Shown here: in pieces, positions 1 through 9,226 of the stretch
Position numbering within the stretch: the stretch's first letter is position 1
How the letters are laid out: the number at the start of each line of letters is the position of its first letter
Source of the DNA: Sphingobacterium sp. UBA7855
GTDB lineage: Bacteria > Bacteroidota > Bacteroidia > Sphingobacteriales > Sphingobacteriaceae
DNA: 64,000 bases
Assembly (NCBI GenBank): GCA_002500745.1
Contig: DLST01000003.1
Coordinates: forward strand, 154,351 to 218,350
Reading direction: 5' to 3'
Position numbers and translations under genes: made by a program
Notes under the pieces: generated by a model
Database searches by the model: none
Told to the model about the DNA's origin: nothing
What the model saw: only the letters and a program-made list of their open reading frames with translations

Positions 1-67
1 TTTCGAAATGCAGAAACCGAGTCGGTCTTTCAATGTCAAACTCAGATACTTTATACGTCAAAAATAA
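1..67 (+). CDS. TonB-dependent receptor, C-terminal end only (partial)
   Basis: Reading frame 2 is open from the window edge to a TAA at 65-67 and ends in about 21 residues that alternate polar and hydrophobic residues (RSFNVKLRYFI), the pattern of the last outer-membrane beta-strand of a TonB-dependent receptor. A lipoprotein and a PepSY protein follow on the same strand, a neighbourhood typical of Bacteroidota siderophore receptors. The assignment rests on a short tail plus context; the rest of the gene lies outside the window. Confidence 0.5.
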   Translation, partial: FEMQKPSRSFNVKLRYFIRQK

Positions 68-92
68 CACACAATTTATTAAATAACTCAAA

Positions 93-1349
93 ATGAAAAA
101 GTCAAATTACTTCAGATTGCTTACAGTAGCCTGTAGCGTATTAGCTATTACCGCATGCTCCAAGGACAAACCTGTCGAAGGCGGAGAAGATCCGGGAAAC
201 TCGAAAAAAAAGGAAAAATTTGTCTTTATCGTAACTGGCCAAGGGAGTTCCGAGTCAGGTTCATCAGGTACGTACATTGTTACTACGGATGATGTTAGCC
301 AAGGTAATTTAAGTATTGTAGGTAACGGCATGCTTGCAACAGAGTTCTCTTTTATCAATCAAAACAATCATGTTTTTGGCCTAACATACGGTGGACAAGG
401 TCCTATCACTCCTTATACTATCGATGCCAAAGGCGATCTGCAAAGACTTAAAGATGATCAAGTAAACGCCGAAACCGCAGGTATCTTTGGCACTTATGGT
501 GATAAAAATGTGATTTTAGGGACAACTAACAGAAGTATGGCAAATCCTGTCGCCACACTACGAAATTATGATGCGCAAAATTTCTCCATCGCCAACAAAA
601 ATACGGTCGATCTTTCCAAAGTATTAGGAGGTAACCGTATGGCGATCTGGACAGGTGTATTTCAAGTAGGTAATAAGGTGTATATTCCTTTCCAATCCGG
701 AGATGGTTCAGATAACTGGGGTGGAGATTTTACGACGACAGATACGACCTATATCGGTATCTTCTCTTACCCTGAACTTAAATTTGAAAAAACAATCCGT
801 GATGGACGAGGTTCCCATATAGGGAACTGGTTTGCTCAACAAGGTTTAGCAGTAGACGATCAAGGTGATGCATATGTTTGGTTCTCGGCAAATGAAGCAT
901 CATTGCCCACAAAAAACAAATCTGGATTCCTGAGAATCAAAAAGGGGACAGATGAATTTGATAAAGACTATTATTTCGATATCGAATCTCTTGGAAAGGG
1001 CAAAATAGCAAGGGGTAGTTATCTTAAAGACAATAAATTTTTAATGACGATCTATAATAAAGGCGAACAAGCTGAAGGTATCGGCGGTGGTCTTGTCAAA
1101 TTGTATATCGTTGATATACAAACAAAAAAAATGACAGAACTCTTAGAGATTCCTGCACATGAACAACAGGGATACAAAGATGTCGTCTATGTTGACAAAG
1201 GTGGCGCTCAGGCTTACTATACCTGTCAGGATAAAGACGACAAACAATATTATACCTACATCATCGATATCAACAACGCTACAGCAAAAAGAGGATTGAA
1301 GTTTACTGGTATATCCCAAGTATCATCAATGAGCAAAATCAGCTATTAA
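93..1349 (+). CDS. DUF4374-type lipoprotein, probable iron/siderophore uptake accessory
   Basis: The 418-residue product begins with a lipoprotein signal peptide; the lipobox ITAC puts the acylated cysteine at residue 22, followed by a charged SKDK stretch. The mature part is rich in Gly, Asn and beta-strand-like repeats (NWGGDF, IGNWFAQQGLAVDDQGDAYVW) and looks like a beta-propeller. Overall it resembles the DUF4374 family found next to TonB-dependent siderophore receptors in Bacteroidota. It starts 25 bp after the receptor end and lies 31 bp before the PepSY gene, so an operon is likely. Function is inferred from context: a surface or periplasmic partner of the receptor. No catalytic motif was seen. 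Confidence 0.72.
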   Translation: MKKSNYFRLLTVACSVLAITACSKDKPVEGGEDPGNSKKKEKFVFIVTGQGSSESGSSGTYIVTTDDVSQGNLSIVGNGMLATEFSFINQNNHVFGLTYGGQGPITPYTIDAKGDLQRLKDDQVNAETAGIFGTYGDKNVILGTTNRSMANPVATLRNYDAQNFSIANKNTVDLSKVLGGNRMAIWTGVFQVGNKVYIPFQSGDGSDNWGGDFTTTDTTYIGIFSYPELKFEKTIRDGRGSHIGNWFAQQGLAVDDQGDAYVWFSANEASLPTKNKSGFLRIKKGTDEFDKDYYFDIESLGKGKIARGSYLKDNKFLMTIYNKGEQAEGIGGGLVKLYIVDIQTKKMTELLEIPAHEQQGYKDVVYVDKGGAQAYYTCQDKDDKQYYTYIIDINNATAKRGLKFTGISQVSSMSKISY

Positions 1350-1380
1350 TCATCATCAATCATCCGATCTGCCAAACAAC

Positions 1381-2550
1381 ATGTACAGATCGGATGATAA
1401 AAAACCGTTTCTCATTATGCTTAGTAAAATTAATGCCTGGCTACACCTTTGGTTAGGAATCGCTGCGGGTATTCCAGTTATCATTTTAGGCATTACAGGC
1501 TGCGTACTTGTGTTTGAACATGACATCAAAGAATTGACTACAAACTATATACAGGTCGCAGCGCAGAAATCAGAAGAACAGCTCCCTCCATCTGCGATAT
1601 ATACATCTGTTAAAGCGACTCTTCCTGAGTATGAAATTGCGAGTGCCTGGTATTATGGACTTGATAAATCAGTTAAAGTCACCCTAGATCATTCTGACAG
1701 TCTTGTCTATGTAAACCCTTACACAGCCGAACTACTTGCGATCGTCAACCATGAGGATTTTTTCCATTTCATGGATGAAGGGCATCGTCATCTTTGGATG
1801 CCACAAAAAATAGGCAGGCAAGTCGTTGGCTGGAGCACTCTAATCTTTTTCATACTACTGCTCACCGGCCTAGTATTATGGTGGCCAAAGAAATGGAACC
1901 GCAGATCGAGAGAACAGAGCTTTACCATCAAATGGAAAGCAAAATTCAAACGTATCAATTATGACCTTCACAACGTATTGGGTTTCTATTCACTAACAAT
2001 CGCATTTGTCATGTGCTTTACGGGGCTCATTATGAGTTTTCCATGGATTCGAAGTTCTGTCGTTTGGATGGCGGGAGGCTATCCCAACAAACCAAAAACG
2101 GAAAAGAATAATAAACCTGAACTTCCGGATCAGCCACTAAATGACGCGCTAGCTGTCGCAGACCAAATTTGGTATAAGGTACGCCATGAGTATGCAAAGT
2201 ATAACAAAGAGGCGGTTATTGTGCATTATCCTGAACCTGACGAAAAAACGGTATCAGCATGTACAGATATGGAAGGCGGCACCTGGCGAGATCTCAATTT
2301 CGATCGAAATACACTTGAACTTACAGGCCGGAAACAAGGCCCCATTGATGAAGCCAATGCAGCAGAATGGTTGATGCGATCCAACTATGCGCTTCATACG
2401 GGTTTTATTGGTGGAATGACAACCAAAATCATCTACTTTGTTGCCTCACTTGTATGCGCGACTTTACCTATCACAGGATTTTACATCTGGTGGGGAAAGA
2501 AAAGAAAAACGATAAAAAAAACGAAACGCACTCCATTAGCAACACCCTAA
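1381..2550 (+). CDS. PepSY-associated transmembrane protein (PiuB-like)
   Basis: The 389-residue inner-membrane protein has four transmembrane segments at about residues 20-42, 148-168, 196-218 and 348-372. The first is preceded by the typical INAWLHLWLGI start of PepSY-associated helices, and GHRHLW lies in the first periplasmic region before helix 2. Between helices 3 and 4 is a large periplasmic part with a PepSY-like region. Proteins of this family accompany siderophore receptors and are proposed to act in ferric-siderophore reduction or periplasmic protease control; which applies here cannot be told. A second ATG at 1417 is an alternative start that removes 12 hydrophilic residues. Spacing to its neighbours is 31 and 28 bp, supporting one transcript. 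Confidence 0.82.
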   Translation: MYRSDDKKPFLIMLSKINAWLHLWLGIAAGIPVIILGITGCVLVFEHDIKELTTNYIQVAAQKSEEQLPPSAIYTSVKATLPEYEIASAWYYGLDKSVKVTLDHSDSLVYVNPYTAELLAIVNHEDFFHFMDEGHRHLWMPQKIGRQVVGWSTLIFFILLLTGLVLWWPKKWNRRSREQSFTIKWKAKFKRINYDLHNVLGFYSLTIAFVMCFTGLIMSFPWIRSSVVWMAGGYPNKPKTEKNNKPELPDQPLNDALAVADQIWYKVRHEYAKYNKEAVIVHYPEPDEKTVSACTDMEGGTWRDLNFDRNTLELTGRKQGPIDEANAAEWLMRSNYALHTGFIGGMTTKIIYFVASLVCATLPITGFYIWWGKKRKTIKKTKRTPLATP

Positions 2551-2578
2551 ATTTTAGCAATACCGTAACTATACCATT

Positions 2579-5020
2579 ATGCTCTACTTCAATCGTCATA
2601 TCTTTAGTCTACTATTAATTTGCACAGTATACAGTAGCTTTGCCCAAAAAAACAGCCACATCAAAGGTCAAATTATCGGTGAAGATAAGCAGGCAATTCC
2701 GTATGTGAATATCAGCCTCCATCAAGCGAAAGACAGCACATTAACAAAAACTATTGTCGCAGATAGTACCGGACATTTTATTTTCCGTGACACAAAGGCC
2801 GGCCGTTATTATATAAAAGTAAAAAGCATCACGCACAAAGAGACCTTTAGTCCACATTTCAGTTTGGACGAACAACTCGTAGGATACGACCTTGGTCAGA
2901 TTGTACTGCTAACAAATAACGAGTACTTAGCTGAGGTACTTGTGGTACGCAAAAAGCAATTTATTGAACAGCAACGGGATAAACTAGTATTTAATATTGA
3001 AAACTCCATGCTTGCGGAGGGAAATAACGGACTTGAACTGCTCAACAAGCTACCGGGTGTAGTTGCAGATGACAACGGAACATTATTCATTAAAGGGAAA
3101 TCAGACGCAACGGTAATGATCAATGGAAAACTGACTTATCTTTCTGGTGACCAATTGGCCAATCTATTGCGTAGCACATCTTCCATTGATATCAGCAAAA
3201 TTGAAGTCATGACCAATCCTAGTGCCAAAGAAGATGCGGCCGGGTCGGCCGGAATCATCAACATTATTTTGAAAAAAGGAATAAGAGAAGGATGGAATGG
3301 TTCTATTTCTCTCAATGGCGGTGCAGGCCGAGGGCCGCATTTTGGCGGAGGTATTAATCTTAATTACCGCACTGAAAAACTAAATGTATTTGGAATCTAT
3401 AATCAGTATCATCAAAACCTTGAATACTTTAATTCCCTCACACGCTACTTCTATACGGATCAAGGCACCCGCCCCGAATCGTATACACAACAGGAAAATA
3501 AGATACAACCCAAACTTCGATCTAATAACTTTAGAGCTGGTATAGATTACAACATAGATTCCAGACAAACACTTGGAGTGCTTATTAATGGCGGATTCGG
3601 CAAATACCCGAAGTATGAACCCACGACAAATAACTTTAGTACCGTTGACAATAATCGATTAATATGGTCTTCATCTACGATAACGGAAGGGAAAGAACGT
3701 TGGCGGGATATGCTTTATAATTTCAACTACGGCATTAAGTTTAATGAGACAGGGCACGAATTAAAAATCGATCTTGATCTTATAGATCATTATTCCAAAA
3801 TGGATCAACAACTGAACACAAATTATTTAAAAGCAGATGGCACTCCGCTCGACCGGCCTTCGTCACGTCGAGGCGACATCCCCTCAGACAATAAAGTATA
3901 TGTTGCCAAACTAGATTATATACACCCGCTGGCCCATGCCTATCGACTGGAGGCAGGCTGGAAAGCCAGTCATGTCCGCACAGAAAATGACCTACATTAC
4001 GATACCTTACAAAATGACCAATATGTCGCTGACCTGACAACGAGCAATCATTACATTTACAAAGAAACCATACAGGCAGGCTATATTAATCTTTCCAAAA
4101 GTTGGAAAAAAATTTCGGCTCAGGTTGGTTTGCGAGGAGAATATACACATACATCAGGCCATCAAATCACGCTGAATGAACACGTTGAAAAATCCTGTTT
4201 CAAGCTATTTCCATCAGCATTTCTAACTTACGCAGTCGATGAAAAAAACAAATTACAGACAAGTTATAGTTATCGTGTTCAGAGACCCTCTTTTTGGGAC
4301 CTCAATCCATTTCGTGTATACACCGATCCGTTTTCCTATACGGAGGGCAATGCCCGTCTGAACCCGGCATATGAACATGCATTTGAGCTGGGCTATACTT
4401 TTTCCAATAAATATATTTTCACACTGAATTATGCTTCACGAACAGACGTTGTCAACGACATTCTAGGAAGGGATTTATCCAATCCGTATATAACTTACGA
4501 ACGGCCAGAGAATATCGGCTCATTCAAAAACTTTGGAATTTCTTTTATCGCTCCGACTCAATTGACAAGTTGGTGGTCAGCCACGCACTTCACAAACTAC
4601 TATCGTAATGAATATGAAATTCCGCAGGGCGGCATACTGATTAGCCGCAAAGGCAATACGCTGACCCTGAATAGCCAGAATACAATCAAACTACCGAACG
4701 ACTGGTCCATAGAAGTGGGCGGAAGCTATACCTCCGGATTGACGACAGGGTTAAGCCAGATCAAGAGCTATGGCCAGTTATACAGCGGAATTCAAAAGAA
4801 CATTCTCAATAAAAAAGCTTCTGTTAAACTGGTGGTAAATGATATTTTTAGGACTAACAGTCGCCGATACGAAACAGTTTCTTCAACAATTTGGCTTAAT
4901 GGGAGATCAAATCCCGACAGCAGGACAGCCATCCTATCTTTCAATTATCGCTTTGGAGGCGCTGGAATCTTGAACAGTCAACGTTCAACAAGCTCCGAAG
5001 AAATCAAAAGTCGACTCTAA
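2579..5020 (+). CDS. TonB-dependent outer-membrane receptor (outer membrane beta-barrel family)
   Basis: The 813-residue protein has a signal peptide ending near residue 22 (SSFAQ), a carboxypeptidase-regulatory-like beta-sandwich at about 26-105, a plug-like region at about 120-215 (LLNKLPGV, VMINGKLTYLSG, IEVMTNPSAKEDAAGSAGIINI) and a long beta-barrel to the end. A short polar tail follows the last strand. The plug phrases are those of the OMP_b-brl_3 type of TonB-linked receptors. As last gene of the DUF4374-PepSY cluster it probably takes part in ferric-siderophore uptake; the substrate cannot be read from sequence. Confidence 0.8.
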   Translation: MLYFNRHIFSLLLICTVYSSFAQKNSHIKGQIIGEDKQAIPYVNISLHQAKDSTLTKTIVADSTGHFIFRDTKAGRYYIKVKSITHKETFSPHFSLDEQLVGYDLGQIVLLTNNEYLAEVLVVRKKQFIEQQRDKLVFNIENSMLAEGNNGLELLNKLPGVVADDNGTLFIKGKSDATVMINGKLTYLSGDQLANLLRSTSSIDISKIEVMTNPSAKEDAAGSAGIINIILKKGIREGWNGSISLNGGAGRGPHFGGGINLNYRTEKLNVFGIYNQYHQNLEYFNSLTRYFYTDQGTRPESYTQQENKIQPKLRSNNFRAGIDYNIDSRQTLGVLINGGFGKYPKYEPTTNNFSTVDNNRLIWSSSTITEGKERWRDMLYNFNYGIKFNETGHELKIDLDLIDHYSKMDQQLNTNYLKADGTPLDRPSSRRGDIPSDNKVYVAKLDYIHPLAHAYRLEAGWKASHVRTENDLHYDTLQNDQYVADLTTSNHYIYKETIQAGYINLSKSWKKISAQVGLRGEYTHTSGHQITLNEHVEKSCFKLFPSAFLTYAVDEKNKLQTSYSYRVQRPSFWDLNPFRVYTDPFSYTEGNARLNPAYEHAFELGYTFSNKYIFTLNYASRTDVVNDILGRDLSNPYITYERPENIGSFKNFGISFIAPTQLTSWWSATHFTNYYRNEYEIPQGGILISRKGNTLTLNSQNTIKLPNDWSIEVGGSYTSGLTTGLSQIKSYGQLYSGIQKNILNKKASVKLVVNDIFRTNSRRYETVSSTIWLNGRSNPDSRTAILSFNYRFGGAGILNSQRSTSSEEIKSRL

Positions 5021-5062
5021 ACTCCTGACAGTTCGCTAACTTTATACTAACACCAAATTTTG

Positions 5063-5070
5063 TACCTTTG
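5063..5070 (+). promoter_or_regulatory. Promoter -7 element of dusB (TACCTTTG)
   Basis: TACCTTTG matches the Bacteroidota -7 consensus TAnnTTTG and lies 16 nt before the ATG at 5087. It overlaps the in-frame TTG at 5060, which argues that the real dusB start is the ATG at 5087. Confidence 0.65.
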
Positions 5071-5086
5071 TAAAAAATTATCGAAG

Positions 5087-6082
5087 ATGTCGGTCAAGAT
5101 TGGTGAAAATATTGATTTGGGTGAATTCCCGTTGCTATTAGCTCCTATGGAGGATGTAAGTGATCCCCCGTTTCGTTACGTGTGCAAACAAAATGGGGTT
5201 GATTTAATGTATACTGAATTTATTTCATCCGAAGGGCTAATTCGTGATGCTGCCAAATCTGTTCAAAAGCTAGATATTTTTGAATATGAACGACCTATTG
5301 GTATCCAGATCTTCGGCGGTGATATCGAAAGCATGCGTCAATCGGCTGAAATCTGCGCAAAAGCAGGACCTAATTTAATTGACATCAATTATGGTTGTCC
5401 TGTAAAAAAAGTGGTCTGCAAAGGTGCTGGCTCATCCCTTTTACAGGATATTGATAAAATGGTTGCCATGACCAAAGCTGTTGTTGAAGCTACTGATTTA
5501 CCCGTAACGGTGAAAACACGCCTTGGATGGGATGACAATACAAAAAATGTGTATGAGGTTGCTGAAAGATTACAAGATGTCGGCATCAAAGCACTTGCTA
5601 TTCATGGACGTACGCGTGCACAATTGTATAAAGGACAAGCAGACTGGTCCATGATTCGCGATATCAAACGCAATCCGCGGATCAAGATCCCAATTTTCGG
5701 TAATGGCGATGTCGATTCTGTCGAAAAAGCAGCAGCTTGGCGCCAAGAGTTTGAAGTGGATGGCATCATGATTGGCCGTGCAGCAATCGGATACCCTTGG
5801 ATCTTCAGAGAAATCAAACATTTTTTCAATACTGGGGAACGTCTTGAAGGACCTACCATTGCCGAACGCGTCGAAGTTTGCAGAACCCATTTGAACAAAT
5901 CCATCGAATGGAAAGGTGACAAATTAGGTATTTTTGAAATGCGTAGACATTATGCGAATTACTTCAAAGGAATTCCTAATTTTAAAGAGTATCGAATGAA
6001 ATTGGTCAGTTTGCAGCGCCAGGCTGAAATTTTAGAGGTACTGCATGAGATTGAAAATTCCTTCATTCCCGAAGGAGTCTAA
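5087..6082 (+). CDS. dusB: tRNA-dihydrouridine synthase, DusB type
   Basis: The 331-residue FMN-dependent enzyme reduces uridine to dihydrouridine in tRNA D-loops. The family hallmarks are present: LAPMEDVSDPPFR near the N-terminus, NYGCPVKKV with the catalytic cysteine after DI, KTRLGWDD, IHGRTRAQ, and the FMN phosphate-binding GNGDV and IGRAAIGYPWIF segments of the TIM barrel, followed by a helical C-terminal domain. The start was placed at the ATG at 5087 because an upstream in-frame TTG falls inside the promoter. The gene seems monocistronic: it has its own promoter and a terminator-like hairpin follows the stop. Confidence 0.93.
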   Translation: MSVKIGENIDLGEFPLLLAPMEDVSDPPFRYVCKQNGVDLMYTEFISSEGLIRDAAKSVQKLDIFEYERPIGIQIFGGDIESMRQSAEICAKAGPNLIDINYGCPVKKVVCKGAGSSLLQDIDKMVAMTKAVVEATDLPVTVKTRLGWDDNTKNVYEVAERLQDVGIKALAIHGRTRAQLYKGQADWSMIRDIKRNPRIKIPIFGNGDVDSVEKAAAWRQEFEVDGIMIGRAAIGYPWIFREIKHFFNTGERLEGPTIAERVEVCRTHLNKSIEWKGDKLGIFEMRRHYANYFKGIPNFKEYRMKLVSLQRQAEILEVLHEIENSFIPEGV

Positions 6083-6090
6083 AAAAGAAG

Positions 6091-6120
6091 CAAGGCAATA
6101 ATGATAAAACTATTGCCTTG
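6091..6120. terminator. Convergent hairpin between dusB and the flippase gene
   Basis: CAAGGCAATA and TATTGCCTTG form a perfect 10-bp stem with a 10-nt loop between the two convergent stop codons. The flanks are A-rich on the left and T-rich on the right, so it could end transcripts from both sides. Confidence 0.65.
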
Positions 6121-6142
6121 TTTGTAAGATGTATAAATAAGA

Positions 6143-7645
6143 CTATTTTCGTCTTAACAACTCCATCAACCGATTCTTTTCAAGCATAAAAGTGACGCCT
6201 AATAATAACAATAACATCCCATTGCCTATCCAAATGTTATTATGAAAAACTTGAAAGCTCATGCAGGAAATCAGAAGCCCTACCCCAAGATAAATGGCAA
6301 TTTTTATCAATTTATAAGGTATAGGATAATACATTTGACCCCAGTACAGTGAAAATCCAATCATCACCAAGTACACCACTGTCGTAGATAAAACAGCCCC
6401 AACATAGGAATACACCGGAATTAGCCAAACATTCAGCATAATCGTTAATAAAGCTCCTATTCCTGAAATATAAAGTGCATATCGTGTCTGGTCTGTCAAC
6501 TTGTACCAAATCGATAGGTTCATATATATCCCTAGCAGGACATAGTTAAACAGTAGAATTGGAACAATTTTAAGTCCGGTCCAGTAGACAGCAACCTCCG
6601 ATTCATTTCCTTTAATGAAGTACTTAAGCCAATCGAGATTGACTGTTAGTCCAACCATTGCAATGACCATCAAAATAACAAAATACTCCATGATGAGTGC
6701 ATAGGTTTTTGATGCATTCTGATTTTTCGAATACGAAAAGAAAAATGGTTCTGCCCCTAGCCTAAAAGCCGTAACAAATAAGCTTAGAAACACGGCCAAT
6801 TTAGCAACCGCACCATAGATTCCTAATTCGTCTTTCCCAGTCTTTCCAGGCAACAATTTTAGAAAGAACATCTTGTCTAGATTCTCATTAATAATAAACG
6901 AAATATTAGCCACTAAAATTGGGAAGCTATACATTAACATTTCATTCAGTAATTTTCGATCTAGATTAAATCGGAAAGTTAGCAATTCAGGCAGAAGTAG
7001 GATTAATGTAACAACGCTCGCGAAAAGATTGGAAATAAAGACATAGCCAATCCAACCTTCTTTAAACCATGTTCCGGCAAAATCAGCCCAAAAGCTATAC
7101 TGGTGAATCCAATCAGGCAAGAAATAAATGAAGAACAGGTTTGAAATCACCGTAACTCCAATATTAACAAATTTTAGGGCGCTATATTTATAGGGCCTTC
7201 CCTCAGCGCGAAGTTTTGTAAATGGTATGACAGCAAGCGCATCAGCAACAAGAATAAAAGCGAAATATTTAATGTATCGCTCATAAAGATCAACATCACC
7301 GCCATCTGCAAACCACGCTGCAATGGGCCGAGTAAATACAAAGACAGATAACAATAGAATAAGCGAAGTGACTAAAGTAATAAAGAAACTATTATTATAA
7401 ACTTTAGATCTATCTTGCGTTTCGACTTTTTGCAAATAGCGAAAATATGTCGTTTCCATACCAAATGCCAGTACAGCATTCAACATAGACATCCAGGCAT
7501 AAAAGTTAGAATAGATGCCGTAGACTGCGGCATCTTTAAATTTTCGCAGATAAAGCGGCGTCATCAAAAATCCTATCATTCTTGAAACGATAGTCGTTAT
7601 ACCATAGATGAAGGTATCGCTGAGAAATTTTTTGATCGTAGACAC
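6143..7645 (-). CDS. Polysaccharide flippase (Wzx/MATE-like, oligosaccharide flippase family)
   Basis: The 500-residue polytopic membrane protein has about 12-14 hydrophobic helices. Its N-terminus (DTFIYGITTIVSRMIGFLMTPLY) is characteristic of polysaccharide biosynthesis/O-unit flippases, which move undecaprenyl-linked sugars across the inner membrane. The start codon is GTG at 7645; no nearby ATG would keep the first amphipathic helix. It starts 5 bp after the acylphosphatase stop, so the two are probably co-transcribed although functionally unrelated. No glycosyltransferases lie beside it, so the lipid-linked substrate is unknown. Confidence 0.86.
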   Translation of the reverse strand: MSTIKKFLSDTFIYGITTIVSRMIGFLMTPLYLRKFKDAAVYGIYSNFYAWMSMLNAVLAFGMETTYFRYLQKVETQDRSKVYNNSFFITLVTSLILLLSVFVFTRPIAAWFADGGDVDLYERYIKYFAFILVADALAVIPFTKLRAEGRPYKYSALKFVNIGVTVISNLFFIYFLPDWIHQYSFWADFAGTWFKEGWIGYVFISNLFASVVTLILLLPELLTFRFNLDRKLLNEMLMYSFPILVANISFIINENLDKMFFLKLLPGKTGKDELGIYGAVAKLAVFLSLFVTAFRLGAEPFFFSYSKNQNASKTYALIMEYFVILMVIAMVGLTVNLDWLKYFIKGNESEVAVYWTGLKIVPILLFNYVLLGIYMNLSIWYKLTDQTRYALYISGIGALLTIMLNVWLIPVYSYVGAVLSTTVVYLVMIGFSLYWGQMYYPIPYKLIKIAIYLGVGLLISCMSFQVFHNNIWIGNGMLLLLLGVTFMLEKNRLMELLRRK

Positions 7646-7650
7646 TGGGC

Positions 7651-7932
7651 TTAAGATTGAACTCTTTTAACTACTTCAAAATTGGAAAAGCCTTTCATTT
7701 CGCCTTCCTCTATTTCTACACTTTCAACAACCGCACCCTCTGGACCCTCCTTGCAGAACTCCAAAAGTGAATCAAGTGAAAATTCGTCACCCTCAGCCTC
7801 AATATAGACAGAACCGTCTTTTAAATTGACCACGAAGCCCCTCACACCAACTTGATCAGCAACTGCCTTAGTTGTTAATCTAAAAAAGACTCGTTGTACT
7901 TTACCTCTTATTGAAATATTCAAATGTTTCAT
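7651..7932 (-). CDS. acyP: Acylphosphatase
   Basis: The 93-residue small alpha/beta enzyme hydrolyses acyl phosphates. The family signature is visible: GKVQRVFFR, in which the last Arg binds phosphate, and NLKDGSVYIEAEG, in which Asn is catalytic. The usual VQGVFFR glycine is Arg here. The ATG at 7932 was chosen because it gives the standard family length; an upstream in-frame extension of 13 residues would cover palindromic non-coding sequence. It lies directly upstream of the flippase gene, which starts 5 bp after its stop. Confidence 0.9.
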   Translation of the reverse strand: MKHLNISIRGKVQRVFFRLTTKAVADQVGVRGFVVNLKDGSVYIEAEGDEFSLDSLLEFCKEGPEGAVVESVEIEEGEMKGFSNFEVVKRVQS

Positions 7933-7951
7933 CTGTAACTTATTTTTTCTT

Positions 7952-7966
7952 CCATCTGTCAGATGG
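7952..7966. promoter_or_regulatory. Perfect palindrome upstream of acyP
   Basis: CCATCTG-T-CAGATGG is a perfect inverted repeat 19 nt upstream of the acyP start codon. It could be an operator or part of a structured leader; no regulator can be named. Confidence 0.4.
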
Positions 7967-7968
7967 AG

Positions 7969-8008
7969 CAACCCATGACTATAATTTCATTCATATAGTC
8001 ATGGGTTG
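7969..8008. terminator. 15-bp perfect hairpin between the amidohydrolase and acyP genes
   Basis: CAACCCATGACTATA and TATAGTCATGGGTTG form a perfect 15-bp stem with a 10-nt loop. It lies 42 nt beyond the amidohydrolase gene boundary. No T-tract follows on the minus strand, so it may be a leader structure or attenuator of acyP rather than a standard terminator. A promoter-like TACTTTTG (minus strand, 8020-8027) lies upstream of it. Confidence 0.45.
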
Positions 8009-8019
8009 TTCATTAAAAA

Positions 8020-8027
8020 CAAAAGTA
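8020..8027 (-). promoter_or_regulatory. Candidate -7 element for acyP (TACTTTTG)
   Basis: On the minus strand TACTTTTG fits TAnnTTTG. A transcript from it would carry both inverted repeats at 7952-8008 in its leader before the acyP ATG at 7932. No convincing -33 element was seen. Confidence 0.4.
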
Positions 8028-8050
8028 CAGAAGTTTTGGGGAATAAAATA

Positions 8051-9226
8051 CTAGACTAAGCGTTTTACCTTCACATCATCAGTTAAGCGCATATGTTCCA
8101 TCCCCTGCAGCAAAACAACACCTGGCTTTTTACCCACCTCCAACGATCCATATTCGTCCTGAATATTTAACGCAATAGCGCCATTAATCGTGGCCCATTG
8201 GATAGTCTGTAAGAAATCAAGATCCTCGAAGTGTGCATGTAACACCTTTAGTTCCTCCAGAATGGACAAGGTATCGTTGGAAGCTAAACTATCGGTTCCG
8301 ATCACAATACGTTGTCCCGAATTTAAAAAGTTCTGTATTTTAGGTAGAGTCCCCTCAATATAAAGGTTAGCTTTCGGACATAAGCACCACGTGACGTCAC
8401 GACCCATACGCTCAACAAAATCAAAATCTTTTAAAGATGTATAGGTATTATGAACCAACAACAATTTATTTGGGTAAGGCAAATAAGGCAGATAAGATTG
8501 AATTGAATTTCTTGCCTGCGCTTTTATCGTATCTGCATTTTTTCCGATACTTTTATAAAAGTCTAAGAATTCGCCCATTTTATAACGGAACAACTTATTC
8601 TCTTCCTCACTTTCCTGATTATGAATACTGATAATGTTTGTTTCCGAAATTACTTTCTTGAATTTTTTAAAAAGTACTTTAGAGCAAGAATAGGGGGCAT
8701 GTGGCGTGATAGACACATGGCCATTCCTAAACTCTTGGATCAGTGATTTAGCCTCCTTCAACTTAAAATCGGCTTCGTCCGGCTCAATTCCGATCACTTC
8801 TACAAATGTGTGATACAAGATTTCAGAATCGTCCTTCAATTTTGAAGAGTTATCCGTATTAGCGTGATCGCCAACTGCGACAATACCATTTTCGTACATC
8901 TCTCTGTCGGCTTTTGCCATCGCTTCATCTATTTTTTTCATCGAAGCCGAACGCGTTGTCATCACCTTACTCAAAAAGCTCGGAAGCCCTGTACCTTTAG
9001 CAACGATACCTTTCATATGCGACAATTCAATGTGACAATGCGCGTTGATGAAACCCGGAATTATAACCCCTTCGTATTTCTCGACCTGACCATTATCCAT
9101 AGGTGTAAATGACGTTGGGTCAAATATACCTTGAATTACCCCCTCCTCATCTACCGCAACAATACCATCTTTTATCGGCATCGAGCTAATCGGCAGAATA
9201 TAATTAGCGCTTAAATATTTTAACAT
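8051..9226 (-). CDS. Amidohydrolase family protein (cytosine/guanine deaminase-like, possibly aminofutalosine deaminase)
   Basis: The 391-residue metal-dependent hydrolase has the metal site HCHIE at about residues 63-67, a second histidine in SITPHAPYS, HNQESEE, and the catalytic aspartate in GTDSLASND. The N- and C-terminal segments form the usual composite beta-sandwich (GVIIPGFINAH; GSLEVGKKPGVVLL). This is the TRZ/ATZ deaminase subgroup. Members act on S-adenosylhomocysteine, guanine or aminodeoxyfutalosine; the exact substrate is not evident. The futalosine route to menaquinone would be one fit for this phylum, but no mqn gene is nearby. Its promoter region faces the thiamine-riboswitch gene divergently. 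Confidence 0.8.
   Translation of the reverse strand: MLKYLSANYILPISSMPIKDGIVAVDEEGVIQGIFDPTSFTPMDNGQVEKYEGVIIPGFINAHCHIELSHMKGIVAKGTGLPSFLSKVMTTRSASMKKIDEAMAKADREMYENGIVAVGDHANTDNSSKLKDDSEILYHTFVEVIGIEPDEADFKLKEAKSLIQEFRNGHVSITPHAPYSCSKVLFKKFKKVISETNIISIHNQESEEENKLFRYKMGEFLDFYKSIGKNADTIKAQARNSIQSYLPYLPYPNKLLLVHNTYTSLKDFDFVERMGRDVTWCLCPKANLYIEGTLPKIQNFLNSGQRIVIGTDSLASNDTLSILEELKVLHAHFEDLDFLQTIQWATINGAIALNIQDEYGSLEVGKKPGVVLLQGMEHMRLTDDVKVKRLV

Noticed and set aside
5060..5086. TTG start for dusB giving nine extra residues
   Set aside because: The TTG lies inside the predicted promoter, upstream of any expected transcript start.
7933..7971. Longer acylphosphatase N-terminus
   Set aside because: It would translate a perfect palindrome and exceed the normal family length.
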